Both the position numbers and the translations under genes were made by a program. The notes beneath the pieces were generated by a model. That model was given only the letters and a program-made list of their open reading frames with translations. It was not told where the DNA came from and did no database searches. Positions 1 to 19,475 of a DNA stretch of 64,000 nucleotides are shown here, piece by piece. How positions within the stretch are numbered: the stretch's first letter is position 1; each line of letters starts with the position of its first letter. This DNA is from Muraenolepis orangiensis (lineage: Eukaryota > Chordata > Actinopteri > Gadiformes > Muraenolepididae): assembly GCA_027704905.1 (NCBI GenBank), contig CM051022.1, positions 8,750,971 through 8,814,970 on the forward strand. The letters are read 5' to 3'.

Positions 1-60
1 TTAATCAAGGCCCCACGGGTTAAAGTAGCCACCACCACCACACACACTCGAAGGCGCTGT
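1..60 (-). repeat. Fragment of interspersed repeat family also seen near 24.6 kb and 40.1 kb
   Basis: The first ~50 bases (a TTAATCAAGGCCC word followed by a CCACC/CACACACTCG stretch) match 24688-24735 closely and resemble the outer edge of the inverted-repeat arm at 40.1 kb in reverse. It is cut by the window edge. Confidence 0.4.
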
Positions 61-769
61 CACACCTTGACGATTTAGCCAGCGTATGCCCGACGTATCA
101 ACATTTCTCTAAAACGCTGGCATACGTCGAATAAGTTATGGGTACGTTTTGTATAAGTTAAGAGCATGCTGACGCACGCTGGTATACGTCGTAGTACGGC
201 GAGAGATTTTGAGCATGCACAACATTTTTCTCGACGTACGAGCCATACGCGGCCCATATGTTGGAGGTACATTATGCGATCGTTCACACACGTTACTTGT
301 AAGTTACTCATAAGTCTAAATACGTCGAGATAATGTCTAGCGTACCAAAAACGAATTTCTAACCCTTGACTGACCCTTGACCCTTACTGTGTAACTTATC
401 ACGTATGTAGTAGACGTATTGGACGTATTGGAGAGCTAGGGGGGTGGGGGGGGGGGAGTTGTGTTGGTGGAACATTTGCACGTCGGTAGGCGAGCGCTCT
501 GGTGCTAAAATAGCTAAATACTCACAAAACAAAACAAACAAAAAGGTGCAATTTCTAGCGTTTAGGTTGCTAGCTCAGAGGTCGTTTTATCTGTTTTTGT
601 TTCACGTAGCTAGCGACGGGGACTTTGTAAAAAGCTCACACGCAGATATAGCGGAAGGAAGGGGAATTCCGACTGGATCGGCCCGGCCAATGGCAAGCTT
701 CTCCCCACAGCCAACATCATGTTAGCCAGACTATTCTCCACTTTACCACTAGGCGATGGTGGTTGAGGG
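61..769. other. Non-coding stretch, ACGT-rich, no gene recognised
   Basis: No exon of the neighbouring minus-strand slc38a4 is recognisable here, although its 3' exons must lie to this side. The stretch from about 75 to 610 is unusually rich in ACGT words (TACGTCG, GACGTAT, CACGTA). A poly-G run sits at 439-457. Confidence 0.5.
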
Positions 770-1285
770 TAGGGCTGGGCGATATGGACTTAAAACGATA
801 TCACGATATTTCATGGTATTTATTGCGATAACGATAAATGACGATAAATGACCAAAAAAAAAAAAGCAAGTTTTCATTAATCACGCTCATTAATAAGTCG
901 GTCCCGACTTATTATGATTTACTTCCGCGGAGAAAAAAATAGTTCTCCGAAGTTGAGGCGTTGCTTGGCAACTGGCGCAAACAATTCAGCAATTCTATCA
1001 GCAAGTCAGTATTTTCCGTCAGGAAAAGTGAACGGGACTACTCGCGGAGTGATATGATAGCCGTGAATAGAAGCCAATTCCAGCTCCTTTTTTCTCGATT
1101 AACTCCTCCTCGCCTACGTTTGGAACTCCGCCTTCCGCCATTGTTGTTCTCCTTCTACACGCCCACGTTTGTCGCATATGTAAACACGTCATTAATTATC
1201 GTCATTACCGCGGTATGACAAAATACTTATCGTGGGGAGGACTTATCGCGATAAACGATAAACGATACGATATGGCACAGCCCTA
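770..1285. mobile_element. hAT-type non-autonomous DNA transposon (MITE) with 8-bp TSD
   Basis: The element begins TAGGGCTGGGCGATATGG and ends CGATATGGCACAGCCCTA. The termini are inverted repeats, with internal CGATA-rich subterminal sequence on both sides. It is flanked by a perfect 8-bp direct repeat, gttgaggg, at 762-769 and 1286-1293. An 8-bp duplication is the hAT hallmark. No transposase is encoded in the 516 bp. It lies downstream of slc38a4 exon 9. Confidence 0.85.
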
Positions 1286-1310
1286 GTTGAGGGTGCCTGC
1301 AGGTTAGGCT

Positions 1311-1385
1311 GCACACACACACACACACACACCACACACACCACACACACACCACACACACCACACACGCACACCACACACACAT

Positions 1386-1424
<39 letters not shown>

Positions 1425-1430
1425 ACACAC
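1311..1430. repeat. (CA)n microsatellite abutting slc38a4 exon 9 donor
   Basis: Interrupted (CA)n/(GT)n tract of about 120 bp. On the minus strand its first GT is the splice donor of slc38a4 exon 9. Confidence 0.95.
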
Positions 1431-7622
<6,192 letters not shown>

Positions 7623-7788
7623 GGTGGCGGCAAACAACAACAACCACAACAACAATAGTCCGTCGGTGAGTGGGTGGGCGGGTTGAAAGTTCAAAGTTCA
7701 CGGGTCAAAGCGCAGTCGAAGCCACCGGTTGGTCTTTCTCTGGTTTTTCTTCTGTTTTTTCGGTTGGACCTCAGGTGAGCTACGCCGC
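7623..7788 (-). other. slc38a4: slc38a4 5' UTR part of the first coding exon
   Basis: A strong acceptor (CTCCTCCCTCATACAG after a pyrimidine tract) ends at 7789, so this exon probably runs 7788-7519 with 166 nt of leader. The upstream non-coding exon and promoter are not identified. One candidate donor, ACAGG|GTGAGT, ends an exon at 11028 but is unsupported otherwise. Confidence 0.5.
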
Positions 7789-7789
7789 C

Positions 7790-9160
7790 TGTATGAGGGA
7801 GGAGCAGAAGATGAGAGGAAGCAATTAGACGATGGGTTTAACGTTTAAACGTTTTCATTGTTTCATTGTGTGTGCATGGTGTTGTTCCACGGATTGGAGC
7901 CCATGACTTGGCTCCGAGTTTCATCTCAAACTCCCAAAGATAGTTCTTAATGCCCCCCCCCCCCTTTTTTTTTTATTCAAATGTAGTCTCAATGTTTTTT
8001 TCGTAGCTATCTTCATGTTTCGTAGCTTTTCCGTGTTCTCTCTTATTACAACGTGATGGGTAACTTTACCAGAGTAGAAGAAACGCAACCAAACGCCCTC
8101 GAAGACAATCCTCCACGTTCCCCTTGGTCTTTCTGTTGCAATGCGTACGACAGAAACAACGCCAAGGTAGTATGTGAACGAATGGCCAGACGACTCACGG
8201 CCCCCACTCACCCCCCCCCCCCCCCCCTGCTGCCGCCGTCGCGTCTTCGAGGAATTAGAATCCACCACTCAGCAAGCTGGGACATTTGCATTTCGTAATA
8301 GACCATTTGAAATGCGATCATCCCCCCCCCCCCAACCCCCCCCCCCTGTCCCCCAGCTAAGGACACAAATCAAGAGCCAAAACATGACCCCACACCAGCA
8401 TACAATGTTACAACAAAGCTCCAGCTCCAATACAGATGGACCCACTGCACATATTGCATTAAATTAAAAATATTATATATATATATATATATATATATTT
8501 TAATAATAATAAAATACTAATAATAATACAGTAATATAGTTATATATCTTTTTTTACAGTGTTATTGTCATCAATCACCCTATGTGGTTTGTAACACTTT
8601 GATGGATTAATCTGACCATTACACAATCTATCGCGATACATACAGTATATAAAGCTCCGAAATCCCACACTAACAACCATGAAGCGTTTGTCTCGCACTC
8701 AAACTTCATGGGACGCAAAGATCTGCTTTTTGTTTCTGTGAGTCTGCTTTCACAACAACAACAACAACAAACAAATGAGAAAGGCCAAACAAAAACACAC
8801 AGCACAGCAGGGCCCGAAGGACGAAAGTGTGTTTTACCAGCCGCTGTTGCATAAGACAAGAAGGCTGCGAACGTACTAAGGCGGTGTGGAGGAGTGAACC
8901 AAGCTCAACCTCTCCGAGACATCATCTTAGTCTTAACAGCCGGAGGACACCAACCGGTCTTTCATGTGAGGTACCGCTACACTCCAAGCCCCTCAGGCCA
9001 GAATGAAGCTGTTGCCATGACGACGGATACAGTTCACAGTGAGGACCGGCTGTAGGACTTCCGAGTGTTGTCTCAAAAGAGACCGCTACCTCATGGACCG
9101 GGTGGACACAAAGCACTCTCATATGTTCGGACCGCTGTTATTTTAAACCAACCCGGTAGG
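7790..9160. other. Intergenic or 5' intron, nothing coding recognised
   Basis: Holds poly-C/poly-T runs (7956-7974, 8213-8227, 8322-8346), a short (TA)n at 8474-8499 and (ACA)n at 8752-8771. No gene, RNA gene or element end was recognised. Confidence 0.5.
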
Positions 9161-9170
9161 AAAAACACTT

Positions 9171-9505
9171 TATCAGACGTCCTCTTTTTCCCGGACTTGT
9201 CCTCTTTCTGGGACCTAAAAAATGCATCCGGCCGGGAACTCAGAAATCCGAAAAGAGATCAGAAATGTCTAGGTTTCGGCTTTTGCTCGTCACATTGGTT
9301 TACATTTACTTTGACATTTCTCCCTATGTCCCGCCTTCTCGCATGCCACCATTGGTCGGTGATGTAGGCTTAAAATGAAGTCCTGCACGCAAACATTGGT
9401 CAAACTGTATCTCAATCAATACCCTCAGCCCCCCCCTCATGCCGCTATCCTGCCCCCCCCCCCCCCCAGTGTCCTAATTTCTGGAAACCAAAACATGGTC
9501 ACCCT
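9171..9505. mobile_element. Degenerate non-autonomous DNA transposon
   Basis: It starts with AGACGTCCTCTTTTTCCCGG and ends with AAACATGGTCACCCT, which resemble the two ends of a common teleost element whose ends read CAGGGTGACCA. The left terminal repeat is incomplete and no target duplication is visible. A poly-C run at 9451-9469 interrupts it. Confidence 0.4.
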
Positions 9506-9506
9506 A

Positions 9507-9510
<4 letters not shown>

Positions 9511-9540
<30 letters not shown>
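9511..9540. repeat. (TA)n microsatellite
   Basis: About 28 bp of TA. A run of about 22 G follows at 9700-9721. Confidence 0.9.
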
Positions 9541-9545
<5 letters not shown>

Positions 9546-10506
9546 TATTTCATTTGCACTGGAATTATGAGCGCATGCCAAAGCGACTGGGATTGAACTT
9601 TACGACCTGCGGGGCCTTGTGTTAAGTCAACATGCCGCCTCGTATGCATGTGACGAGGGCCGTAACCTTTCCATTTTCCATCTCCGAGAAACATCACGAG
9701 GGGGGGGGGGGGGGGGGGGGGGAGGGCGGCACACATGTTGTTTCCGCCCCGTCCCAACAGCCTCGTCCTAAATCAAACGCCCTCCGACAAAGGGTTAGCC
9801 GCTGCTGTTGCTGCAACCGTAGACATGAGAGTTCATCAACGACTTTAAGGTTCAATGTACTTAGAGGCTCATTAGCATCGGTGGCCCCGTGTCGATCTGG
9901 TTCGGTTAACTGAATTGCGTTTAATCCAACCAACCCCCCCCCCCCAAGAATGTTACGTAACAAAGCCTTTGTTTGCCATCTGCTAATGAAGCAGAGTACA
10001 GCAAACATACACTTTCGTTAAAATCCTTCAAAATCTTATATCAGGAGCATATTCTACACACGGCATTGTTCTGTGTGTGGCATGTGAATGAGAACCAAAC
10101 TAAGAACCAAGCTTAAACCTTTTCCCATAAAATAAACGATGGCAAAGGGTGGCAAAAGTAAGTAACAGTTGAAAGTACTGCTTAAAATAACCGTTACACT
10201 AGACACGGGGGGGGGGGAAGGAGACAAAAACTGAACTCGCCATGTTCACTTTCCTGTGGCAAGAGAGTTAACCCGTACGACTGGTTAAACTCCTCAACGA
10301 CCCAACACACACACACACACACACATCATTGTTGTTACAATAGAAACAGCCAGCCAGCCTGTGCAGACCAGGCTCCATGCAGCTATTTAAATACCAAAAG
10401 AATCTAGAGTGGACTTAGAGGGGAATCACTCTACCTCACTCTATCTATCTATCCATACTTGTAGCTCGGAGATATAAAACACATCCCACAACAGACAGAT
10501 AGCAAA

Positions 10507-11750
<1,244 letters not shown>

Positions 11751-12489
11751 ACATGGCACGCAATGTGCCAATTTTCTATGTAGACACGGCAGAGAACCTC
11801 GTCGACATCAAGTGAAACCAGGTACACCATCCATTCTTCATGGCATAATCCATAAACATATACTAGACCTAAGCAAAAACCTACATGGTTTGCACCCCAC
11901 TGAGCGATGGATGTCAACATTTTTCTAAATGGGAGAAAATAAATAAACAGGCTCTCCAGCCCGCCCCCCCCCACCCCCCCCCCCCACCCCCCCCCTTCTA
12001 TCCCCCCCCTCAACTCAAAGCCTCCCATCGCTATGCATTGTTATTGTATTTTTGTTCTGTCCATCAGGCTATTTCAGGCAGCTCAAGCAGGAGGCGGCCA
12101 CGGCCTAGTGGCTACGCTACGAGGCGGACCTTAGCCAAAAAACAAACAACAAACAAAAACCATCCAGACGATCAAACTTTCGTCGAGAAGACCTCGACAA
12201 ACGAACCACAGCGGCGGCAGCGGCTCCGCTCATGTACAACACGCCGCCGCACGGGACGGGGAGGGAACATTATTGTGCCGAGACATGAAAGGAAGTGAGC
12301 AGCTGAAACAACAACAAGAGAACAACAGGAAGTTACATCCCAGGAGTCCCAGGTGTTTTAAACCCCCCCCCCCCTCTCCATCCCCCCCCCTCACTCCCTT
12401 CCCCTAAAACAAAGAAACAAGGAGTACGGTCCAGTCAAGTTCATTTCTCCAGAGGCACATCACAAACGGAACACTTAAAGAGTGTGTTG

Positions 12490-12535
12490 ACACACACACA
12501 CACACACACGCACACACACCACACACACGCACACA

Positions 12536-12600
<65 letters not shown>
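12490..12600. repeat. (CA)n microsatellite
   Basis: About 110 bp with CG-containing interruptions at 12509-12540. The 12601-13372 stretch holds no recognisable gene. Confidence 0.95.
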
Positions 12601-12602
<2 letters not shown>

Positions 12603-13372
12603 CCAGCAATTGAGAGCCTACAATTAGAAGAACTCTCAAAATGGGTGTTAAAAAGGTGAACGTATTAAACAGACGGACCGGAAAAAGACGTCCGAGCACA
12701 AGCAACCGGCCCCAGCCCGAAGACACAAGACAAAACCGCTCGCTATCAACCTACTTTGACACGTGCATACCACATGCCGTTAAATAGCCCGCAAGGTGGG
12801 GGTCCTGTGAGGGGCGTCTAGCTTATTGCCTGTACAAAACGGCATTCACAACAACCCATTGAACCCAAAGCGCTGGGTTGAAATGACGGGGGGGGGGTAA
12901 CTGATGACGCAGACTCGGCCCGTTGACGCAACCGCTGGACCGGGACGTCTGGCCCGCCGGTCACACACTGACCACCGGCCAACGCACACACACTGTGAGG
13001 TGAGGTGACACACATACACTTCATAGCCTGAAAGCACCTGCCATAGAGTGTGCACACACAGGTCTCTAGTTTGGGGTGGGCGGAGCCACATTCTGGACCA
13101 ATGGCGGCACGGCGTTTCAGAATGTCCCTCCGTCAAGGTCATGTCAACAGTGGCACAATTGCTGGCTTTTTTTTAATTTTTTTTATGTTGGTTTTTTATT
13201 CAAACGTCCGTTCCTCTCCTTTTACTCATGTACAAACATGACCCGAGTCCAACCTGCATTATTGACGACCGGTGACACACGCGTGCCCTCTGTCTCTCCT
13301 CCGTGTTCCAACACAGCAGAAAAGCATGCAGGTGTCGCTTCCGGAACTTAAGGGGGGACATATCCATCCAGC

Positions 13373-14006
13373 TAGGGCTGAACGATATGGTCAAAAATAT
13401 TGTGAATATTTTTTGACAGATGCAGTGCGAGTGCGTGATTAACTATTAGCGGGAAGGGATCATTTTTCCACCACAGTTTTTATTTTCACGGGAAAGAAAT
13501 ATCACCATGTGACATTGGCTGGGGTTTCTGCACCAGACTGTACTTTCATCCATCCGTCACTTTATTGTTAATGTTATTGTGCACAGTATTATTATTTATT
13601 TGTGTGCAGTATTATTACAGTATGTTGTTTATAGTATATAGTATAGTACATAGTATAGTATATATGGTTGTTAATAGTATATAGTATAGCATATCATTGG
13701 CTGTATAGAGTGTTGTTTATAGTATAGTATTGTTAAGTATAGTATTGTATAGTTTAGTATAGTATTGTAGTTGGAAATTCATACTGCGGGAGGGAATGGG
13801 GCGTAAGCATTCCATTGCATATGGCAATTAAAAACATCTGGAATCTTGAATCTCTGAACTCTGGAGCACAGACTATTTATAATAGTTTTATACATTAACA
13901 CATTTGACCTATTATGAAAAAATAAATGGAGCTCCTCTGATTTGGATGTTGCCCTTCGACATCATATTTGCAGTTTTGCCATATTTAGATTAATCGTTCA
14001 GTCCTA
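13373..14006. mobile_element. hAT-like MITE carrying a nested LINE 3' end
   Basis: Begins TAGGGCTGAACGATATGG and ends TAATCGTTCAGTCCTA, imperfect inverted termini of the same type as the element at 770. The flanking octamers catccagc and cgtccaac agree at 6 of 8 positions. Positions 13536-13855 are the 3' end of LINE family A, so the LINE inserted into the MITE. Confidence 0.65.
13536..13855 (+). mobile_element. LINE family A, 5'-truncated 3' end
   Basis: Ends with CATACTGCGGGAGGGAATGG, a GTAAGCATTCCATTGCATAT block and a GAATCTTGAATCT tail. This 3' block recurs at least nine times in the window. An internal TATAGTATAGTA-rich stretch is expanded here. Confidence 0.75.
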
Positions 14007-14210
14007 CGTCCAACTCAGTGACAGAGGAAGTGTGACAAACCTTTGGCTGATGTTGCTGCATCAACTGACAACATACCAGGACAACAAGCTGAACATAGAA
14101 CCCACATAATAAAGCTCTTGTTCTTGTGTGAAGGTAAACACACGCAAAGAAAAGGTTTCTTCTCTCTCCAATAAATGAAATGGCCCCTAATCAGCCTTGG
14201 AAGGAGTCAA

Positions 14211-14360
<150 letters not shown>

Positions 14361-14796
14361 GCAGTTAGCAAGCATAACAACAACAACACAAACTGGAGGA
14401 TTTGTCCTAACGCGGCTGATCGTCCACGGCAACGGTGGCTCCCTTGCAGAGTTTCCTTCAAACGCCTCCTTTCCGAAATTGGAATGGAATTTCACACACA
14501 ATCGCTGGCATGACACCTTGACCTGCGACTCATTACCTCTAGGACAGCTATTCCAAATAGGGCTGACAACGTGTACGTCAATGCCAAGGCCGGAAGGAGG
14601 GGGTGGGGTACGGGTTGAATTTGTTCTTGTTTAGCCCACACGAGGCTAAGCCTAACCTAATTGACACTCATATTTACACTAAAGTATTTTATTTAGAAGA
14701 ATATTCCTGCAGTTTGCTTTACAGTGATCTTGTTATCCTTCTGATCTTGTCTTGTTTGGAGCAAGTTTAAGTACATGTAACACATTAACACGCCGG

Positions 14797-15000
<204 letters not shown>

Positions 15001-15327
15001 AATCTGTTGTGCTCAGTTGCTATAAACGGCAGCTTCGTCCATATAAAGTACCTATCTAACAGGACAAGGTTTGATTTCATTGGAAGACAAATAAAATAAA
15101 TACGTACATTCTCACCATACTTAACCCTGGGGACACGGCAGATAAATGGACTCCCCACCCTCAGAGTTTAACTTAAGCGTTCAATTACTAAGATCTGTTT
15201 CAGATGTGGCTGACTGACCCTGTGATTATGAACAGAGGTGGAACTTTCCTTAGCTCCAAAATTGAATTTAAACTTTTGTTTTCAAACTCATGTTTGGGGG
15301 CTGTAGTAACATTTAACAAAAAGTCTG

Positions 15328-15378
15328 GAAGGCAATGGAAAGCAATGGAAGGCAATGGAAGGCAATGGAAGGCAATCC
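15328..15378 (+). repeat. Short decamer tandem repeat
   Basis: Five copies of GGAAGGCAAT with one variant. Confidence 0.85.
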
Positions 15379-16203
15379 AGTCGGGCGTTCCTGGAGGAAA
15401 TCAGCGTTGTTCCCCCCACACGGAGGGGGCTAATTAACGTTTACCTAGCGGCTCTGACGCAGACGCTGTTCCCTTCTGAAGTTATAGAAAGACAAACATT
15501 GGGGATATCGGCAAAAGGGCATTTGGGGGGGGGGGGGGGAAAGAGGTTGTTGACGATGTCATAGCTCAAAGGGATTATTGGCCTTCCTCATGGCCAAAAA
15601 TCGACAGCGACGTGGCGTTTTTTGAACAACAACAAGAAGCGACTCAACAACCAACACACAAACGGGTCCTCACATCGTGGCCCCCTCTGTGTGTCCAACT
15701 CGAATGCCATTTGTGCCACGACAATGACATTTAGAGTAGCCGATTGGGAGAAGAAGAAGACAACACCACCCCTCCATCGTGCCCGTGACTCTGTGGACAC
15801 AGTCGAGTTTTTCCCCCGTCTAAATAGATTCTGCACCGATAACGGCGAGAAAAATGAGATTTCAAAATAAAAGCGCCCGCCCGCCACCGGGGGGTGGGGG
15901 TGGGGGGAAGGTTACATAAGACGGGTTCAATACATATACAGAAGAGAAAGTTGAAGACACACACACAAACACACACACTTAAGAGAACCATTCGACCAGG
16001 CCTTCAAGCATCCCGGTATTATCTTCTATTTATGGGCAGAAATTAGCCATCCATTCCAGTGAGGGGCCCCTGAGGAACCTAAATGACGTGATATCCTTCA
16101 ACATCACACACACAGGCACAGTGAGCACCCTGTGAGATTAAGATTAACCCCTAACTAAGACTGGGCTATGTCCCCCGTCCCTAACCCCTTGGTGGCCCCC
16201 AAA

Positions 16204-16204
<1 letters not shown>

Positions 16205-16299
<95 letters not shown>

Positions 16300-16300
16300 A

Positions 16301-16389
<89 letters not shown>
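16205..16389. repeat. (CA)n microsatellite, ~185 bp
   Basis: Pure CA apart from two single-base deletions at 16298-16312. Confidence 0.97.
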
Positions 16390-16390
<1 letters not shown>

Positions 16391-16394
16391 CTGC

Positions 16395-16545
16395 TGTCCA
16401 TATCATCCATCAGTCCCTTTAATGTAATTTTTTTTTATTGTGTACAGTATTTTTCATAGTATAGTGTTTTAGAAAACTCATACTGCCGGAGGGAATGAGG
16501 AGTAAGCATTCCATTGTACTTGTACTACATTCTTGAATCTTGAAC
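16395..16545 (+). mobile_element. LINE family A 3' end
   Basis: Starts CATCCATCAGTCCCTTTAAT and ends in the CTTGAATCTTGAA tail, carrying the CATACTGCCGGAGGGAATGA block. It lies directly against the (CA)n tract. Confidence 0.7.
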
Positions 16546-17000
16546 ACACACACGCGTGAAAAACCAAAGCACATTCTCATGACGTTGACAGTACACCACC
16601 GCCTCTCTGTTTCACCTCTGTGATTCCTGCCTTGTATCGGCATTATAATAATTATGCAATAAGATATAAAAACAGGTCAGTCGTTTGTTACCTTCTTCCG
16701 TTAATTAAAGGCTCACGGTTTATTGCCATCCGGTGGCCATTGTGCCTCTAGATGTCCTGGCACTGGAAAAGCGATGGGGACCTCGTCTTTTTTTCCCTCC
16801 TTTTCCCACTGGTGGGACCATTATTTTCCTGTATTTATTATCAGGGGCTCCCCCGTCGGAGCTCAAGACAAATGGTGCCATGCAAATCAACCCGGGAGAC
16901 CGTGTAACCGTGGGGGGGCTTCATAAATCCCCTCCTGAAGGACTTGAATACGCCGTTAAAAGCGAAGGCAGCGGACCAGTCAGAAGAATCGTAGAAAGGA

Positions 17001-17310
17001 GTGGGTGGGTGGTGGTGGGTGGGGTGGGTGTGGGTGGGTGTTGGTGGTGGTGGGTGGGTGATGGGTGGGTGTGGGTGGGTGGGTGTGGGTGGGCGTTGGT
17101 GGTGGTGGGTGGGTAGTGGTGGGTGGGTGTTGGTGTTGGTGTGGTGGTGGTGGGTGGTGGGTGTTGGTGGTGGTGGGTGGGTAGTGGTGGGTGGGTGATG
17201 GGTGGGTTGGGGGGTGTTGGTGTTGGTGGTGGTGGGTGGGTAGTGGTGGGTGGGTGATGGGTGGGTTGGGGGGTGTTGGTGTTGGTGGTGGTGGGTGGGT
17301 AGTGGTGGTG
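17001..17310 (+). repeat. G-rich GGTGGGT/GGTGTTGGTGGT minisatellite
   Basis: About 310 bp almost devoid of C on the plus strand, with many GGG triplets spaced by 1-5 bases. Includes a higher-order unit of about 68 bp (17165-17300). Confidence 0.9.
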
Positions 17311-18096
17311 GCAGTGGTAGAATTAAGGACACCATGCTCCTTGGCTCGCAAATTAATTGGGTTCACCAGAGTTCAGTGTCGAGGTAAGAGACCCCGTTAG
17401 CAGCGGCAGGAGGCACAATAAGCGGAACAACCCGCCCCTGTAGACTCTGGTTATTAAAGGGCCAGTCTCACCAAGGCCCCCCCGCCAGTCGCCAGGCCCC
17501 TAGCACATAGAACGACCAAAAACGCGAAAAGGTTCCCTTTAAAAAAAATGGTGTCTGCTGGCTGACCAGACTGGACGGAGCTCATTTAAAAAAAAAAAAA
17601 AACCCTCCTTAGATTACTGAGATTAGATGAGATGAGTACCTTTTATATTGCTTAGTAAAGCACTCCAGCTGAATGGAAAGACGGGCACGTGCGAACGCTC
17701 TGAAGCCAGGGACAGACTTTGCGCTATGTCACACCGTGCGGCATTTAATACCTGGCACCCACTGCGGTGCTTTGCAGAACACACAGCTGATAATATTCGC
17801 CTGCCTGCTACATTCATATGCACCCCGTGATCTAAAAGCACAGGCATGTTTTGTGTCCCCCTGTCCTGTCCTCCCCCCCAAATAAAACTCTCACAGAGAA
17901 ATGAACGATGTGTGCACATAACGGCAATATGGCATGGTGATGTGTGCATGACACACACACACACACACACACTATTAGGAACATGACCGGATCACAATAC
18001 CACAGTGACAAAGGTCTGGTGTTATATTTCAAACAACACACAGGACCACAGGCCGTTGGACAGCCCACACACTAAGCATGTTTATAAAGAGGCTAT
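17311..18096. other. No gene recognised
   Basis: Short A-run (17586-17601) and a short (CA)n at 17952-17972 only. Confidence 0.45.
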
Positions 18097-18296
18097 TAGA
18101 GAGTTATATTCATGAGAGTTATATAAGAGAGTTATATTCATGAGAGTTATATAAGAGAGTTATATTCATGAGAGTTATATAAGAGTTATATTCATGAGAG
18201 TTATATTCATGAGAGTTATATAAGACAGTTATATTCATGAGAGTTATATAAGAGAGTTATATTCATGAGAGTTATATAAGAGAGTTATATTCATGC
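18097..18296 (+). repeat. 28-bp minisatellite (GAGAGTTATATTCATGAGAG + TTATATAA)
   Basis: About seven units of 28 bp, each built from two related half units (GAGAGTTATATTCAT and GAGAGTTATATAA). Confidence 0.92.
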
Positions 18297-19315
18297 CTTT
18301 ATTGTTACACGGGCCCATTTAGGTTCTGTTCAAAAGATTTTAAACTATATTTCCAAAAACATAACTAAGAATAACAGAGGCCTTACGTTTGAAAGAGTGA
18401 AATACGTTTTTTCCAAAATGATGACCTTTGTACGATTCATTGGACACTTCGGTACGTAAAACAACCAGGCAAAGTGTTTCTGAAAAGATTCCTTTGCGTG
18501 TTATTACCGACAGATATTGTGCTGTCCTTTCGGTAAACAATACACTGACCTTTTGTCCGTGTGTGTGTGTGCCCCTGATGTGTAAAGTGGCGAGTGAACT
18601 CTACCTTACCCACGCTATCAGCAGCAAGGTCGACAAAGCCTCTCTTTACTACTCAAGGTTCCAGCCCAGCCTTTGCTTAACGTGAGGCCCCCCGAGAGGT
18701 GAGGTTTAGAACCTGTTCCCCCTCTCGGACTATCAGTTATTTGGAGGAAGCTTAAAAAGGTGGCAAGAACTACCAGCTGGTTGCTCAACACGTTTGATTG
18801 ATTTGGGCACTTGTCCTCCTCCCCGCAACCCCCATTGTCAAAGTAATAGGGCGGCACATAGTCAACTTTATATCGAGCCATGAACATTTTGTGATTTAGC
18901 AAAATAAAAAGTTGTATGCTTAAAATACCGTTCATTCCTAACTTTAGCCAGACGTTGTTATGTGAGAGATGGAGGCGGTTGTGGCGGTCTTGGGGGGGGG
19001 ACAGTGTGCACACTCAGCGGCCCACACAAAATGATGGGGACACGTGTTTGCCGATTGCCCGACTGGTTTACATCATTCCTCCGCTCGCCAAGCAAAACAA
19101 ACCGCGTTGGAGTTTTTGCACATTTTGTACATTTTGGTGAACATCCACAGTTCATTACCCGGGGGAATACCTGCAGAGCCTCGGGCCACTTAGTTTGGCG
19201 TGCCGGGAAAAAGACCAGCTCAGCTCTTGATTAATTAATCGGTCTAAACTCCGGATCACCCAAACTTTAAGTTATGTCAAATGAGCCTTAAAATATCCTG
19301 ACAATAATGTCATGT
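18297..19315. other. No gene recognised
   Basis: Single-copy-looking sequence, no exon with a recognisable protein match on either strand. Confidence 0.4.
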
Positions 19316-19475
19316 TCAAGATTCAACTTTTGTTTATTTGCTTATGTGTAACAAGTACAATGGAATGCATACTACCCATTCACTCCCACATTAGGAATTT
19401 CAACAGCAATACTATACTACACACTACTACACTATAAACAACACTATATACTATAAACAACACTATGTAATGGAT
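19316..19475 (-). mobile_element. LINE family A 3' end
   Basis: Reverse copy: TTCAAGATTCAAC tail followed by the diverged CCATTCACTCCCACATTAGG block and a TACTATAAACAACACTAT stretch. Confidence 0.6.

Noticed and set aside
16841..17366. Pro/His/Thr-rich and Gly/Trp/Val-rich frames
   Set aside because: Frames through a G-rich minisatellite.
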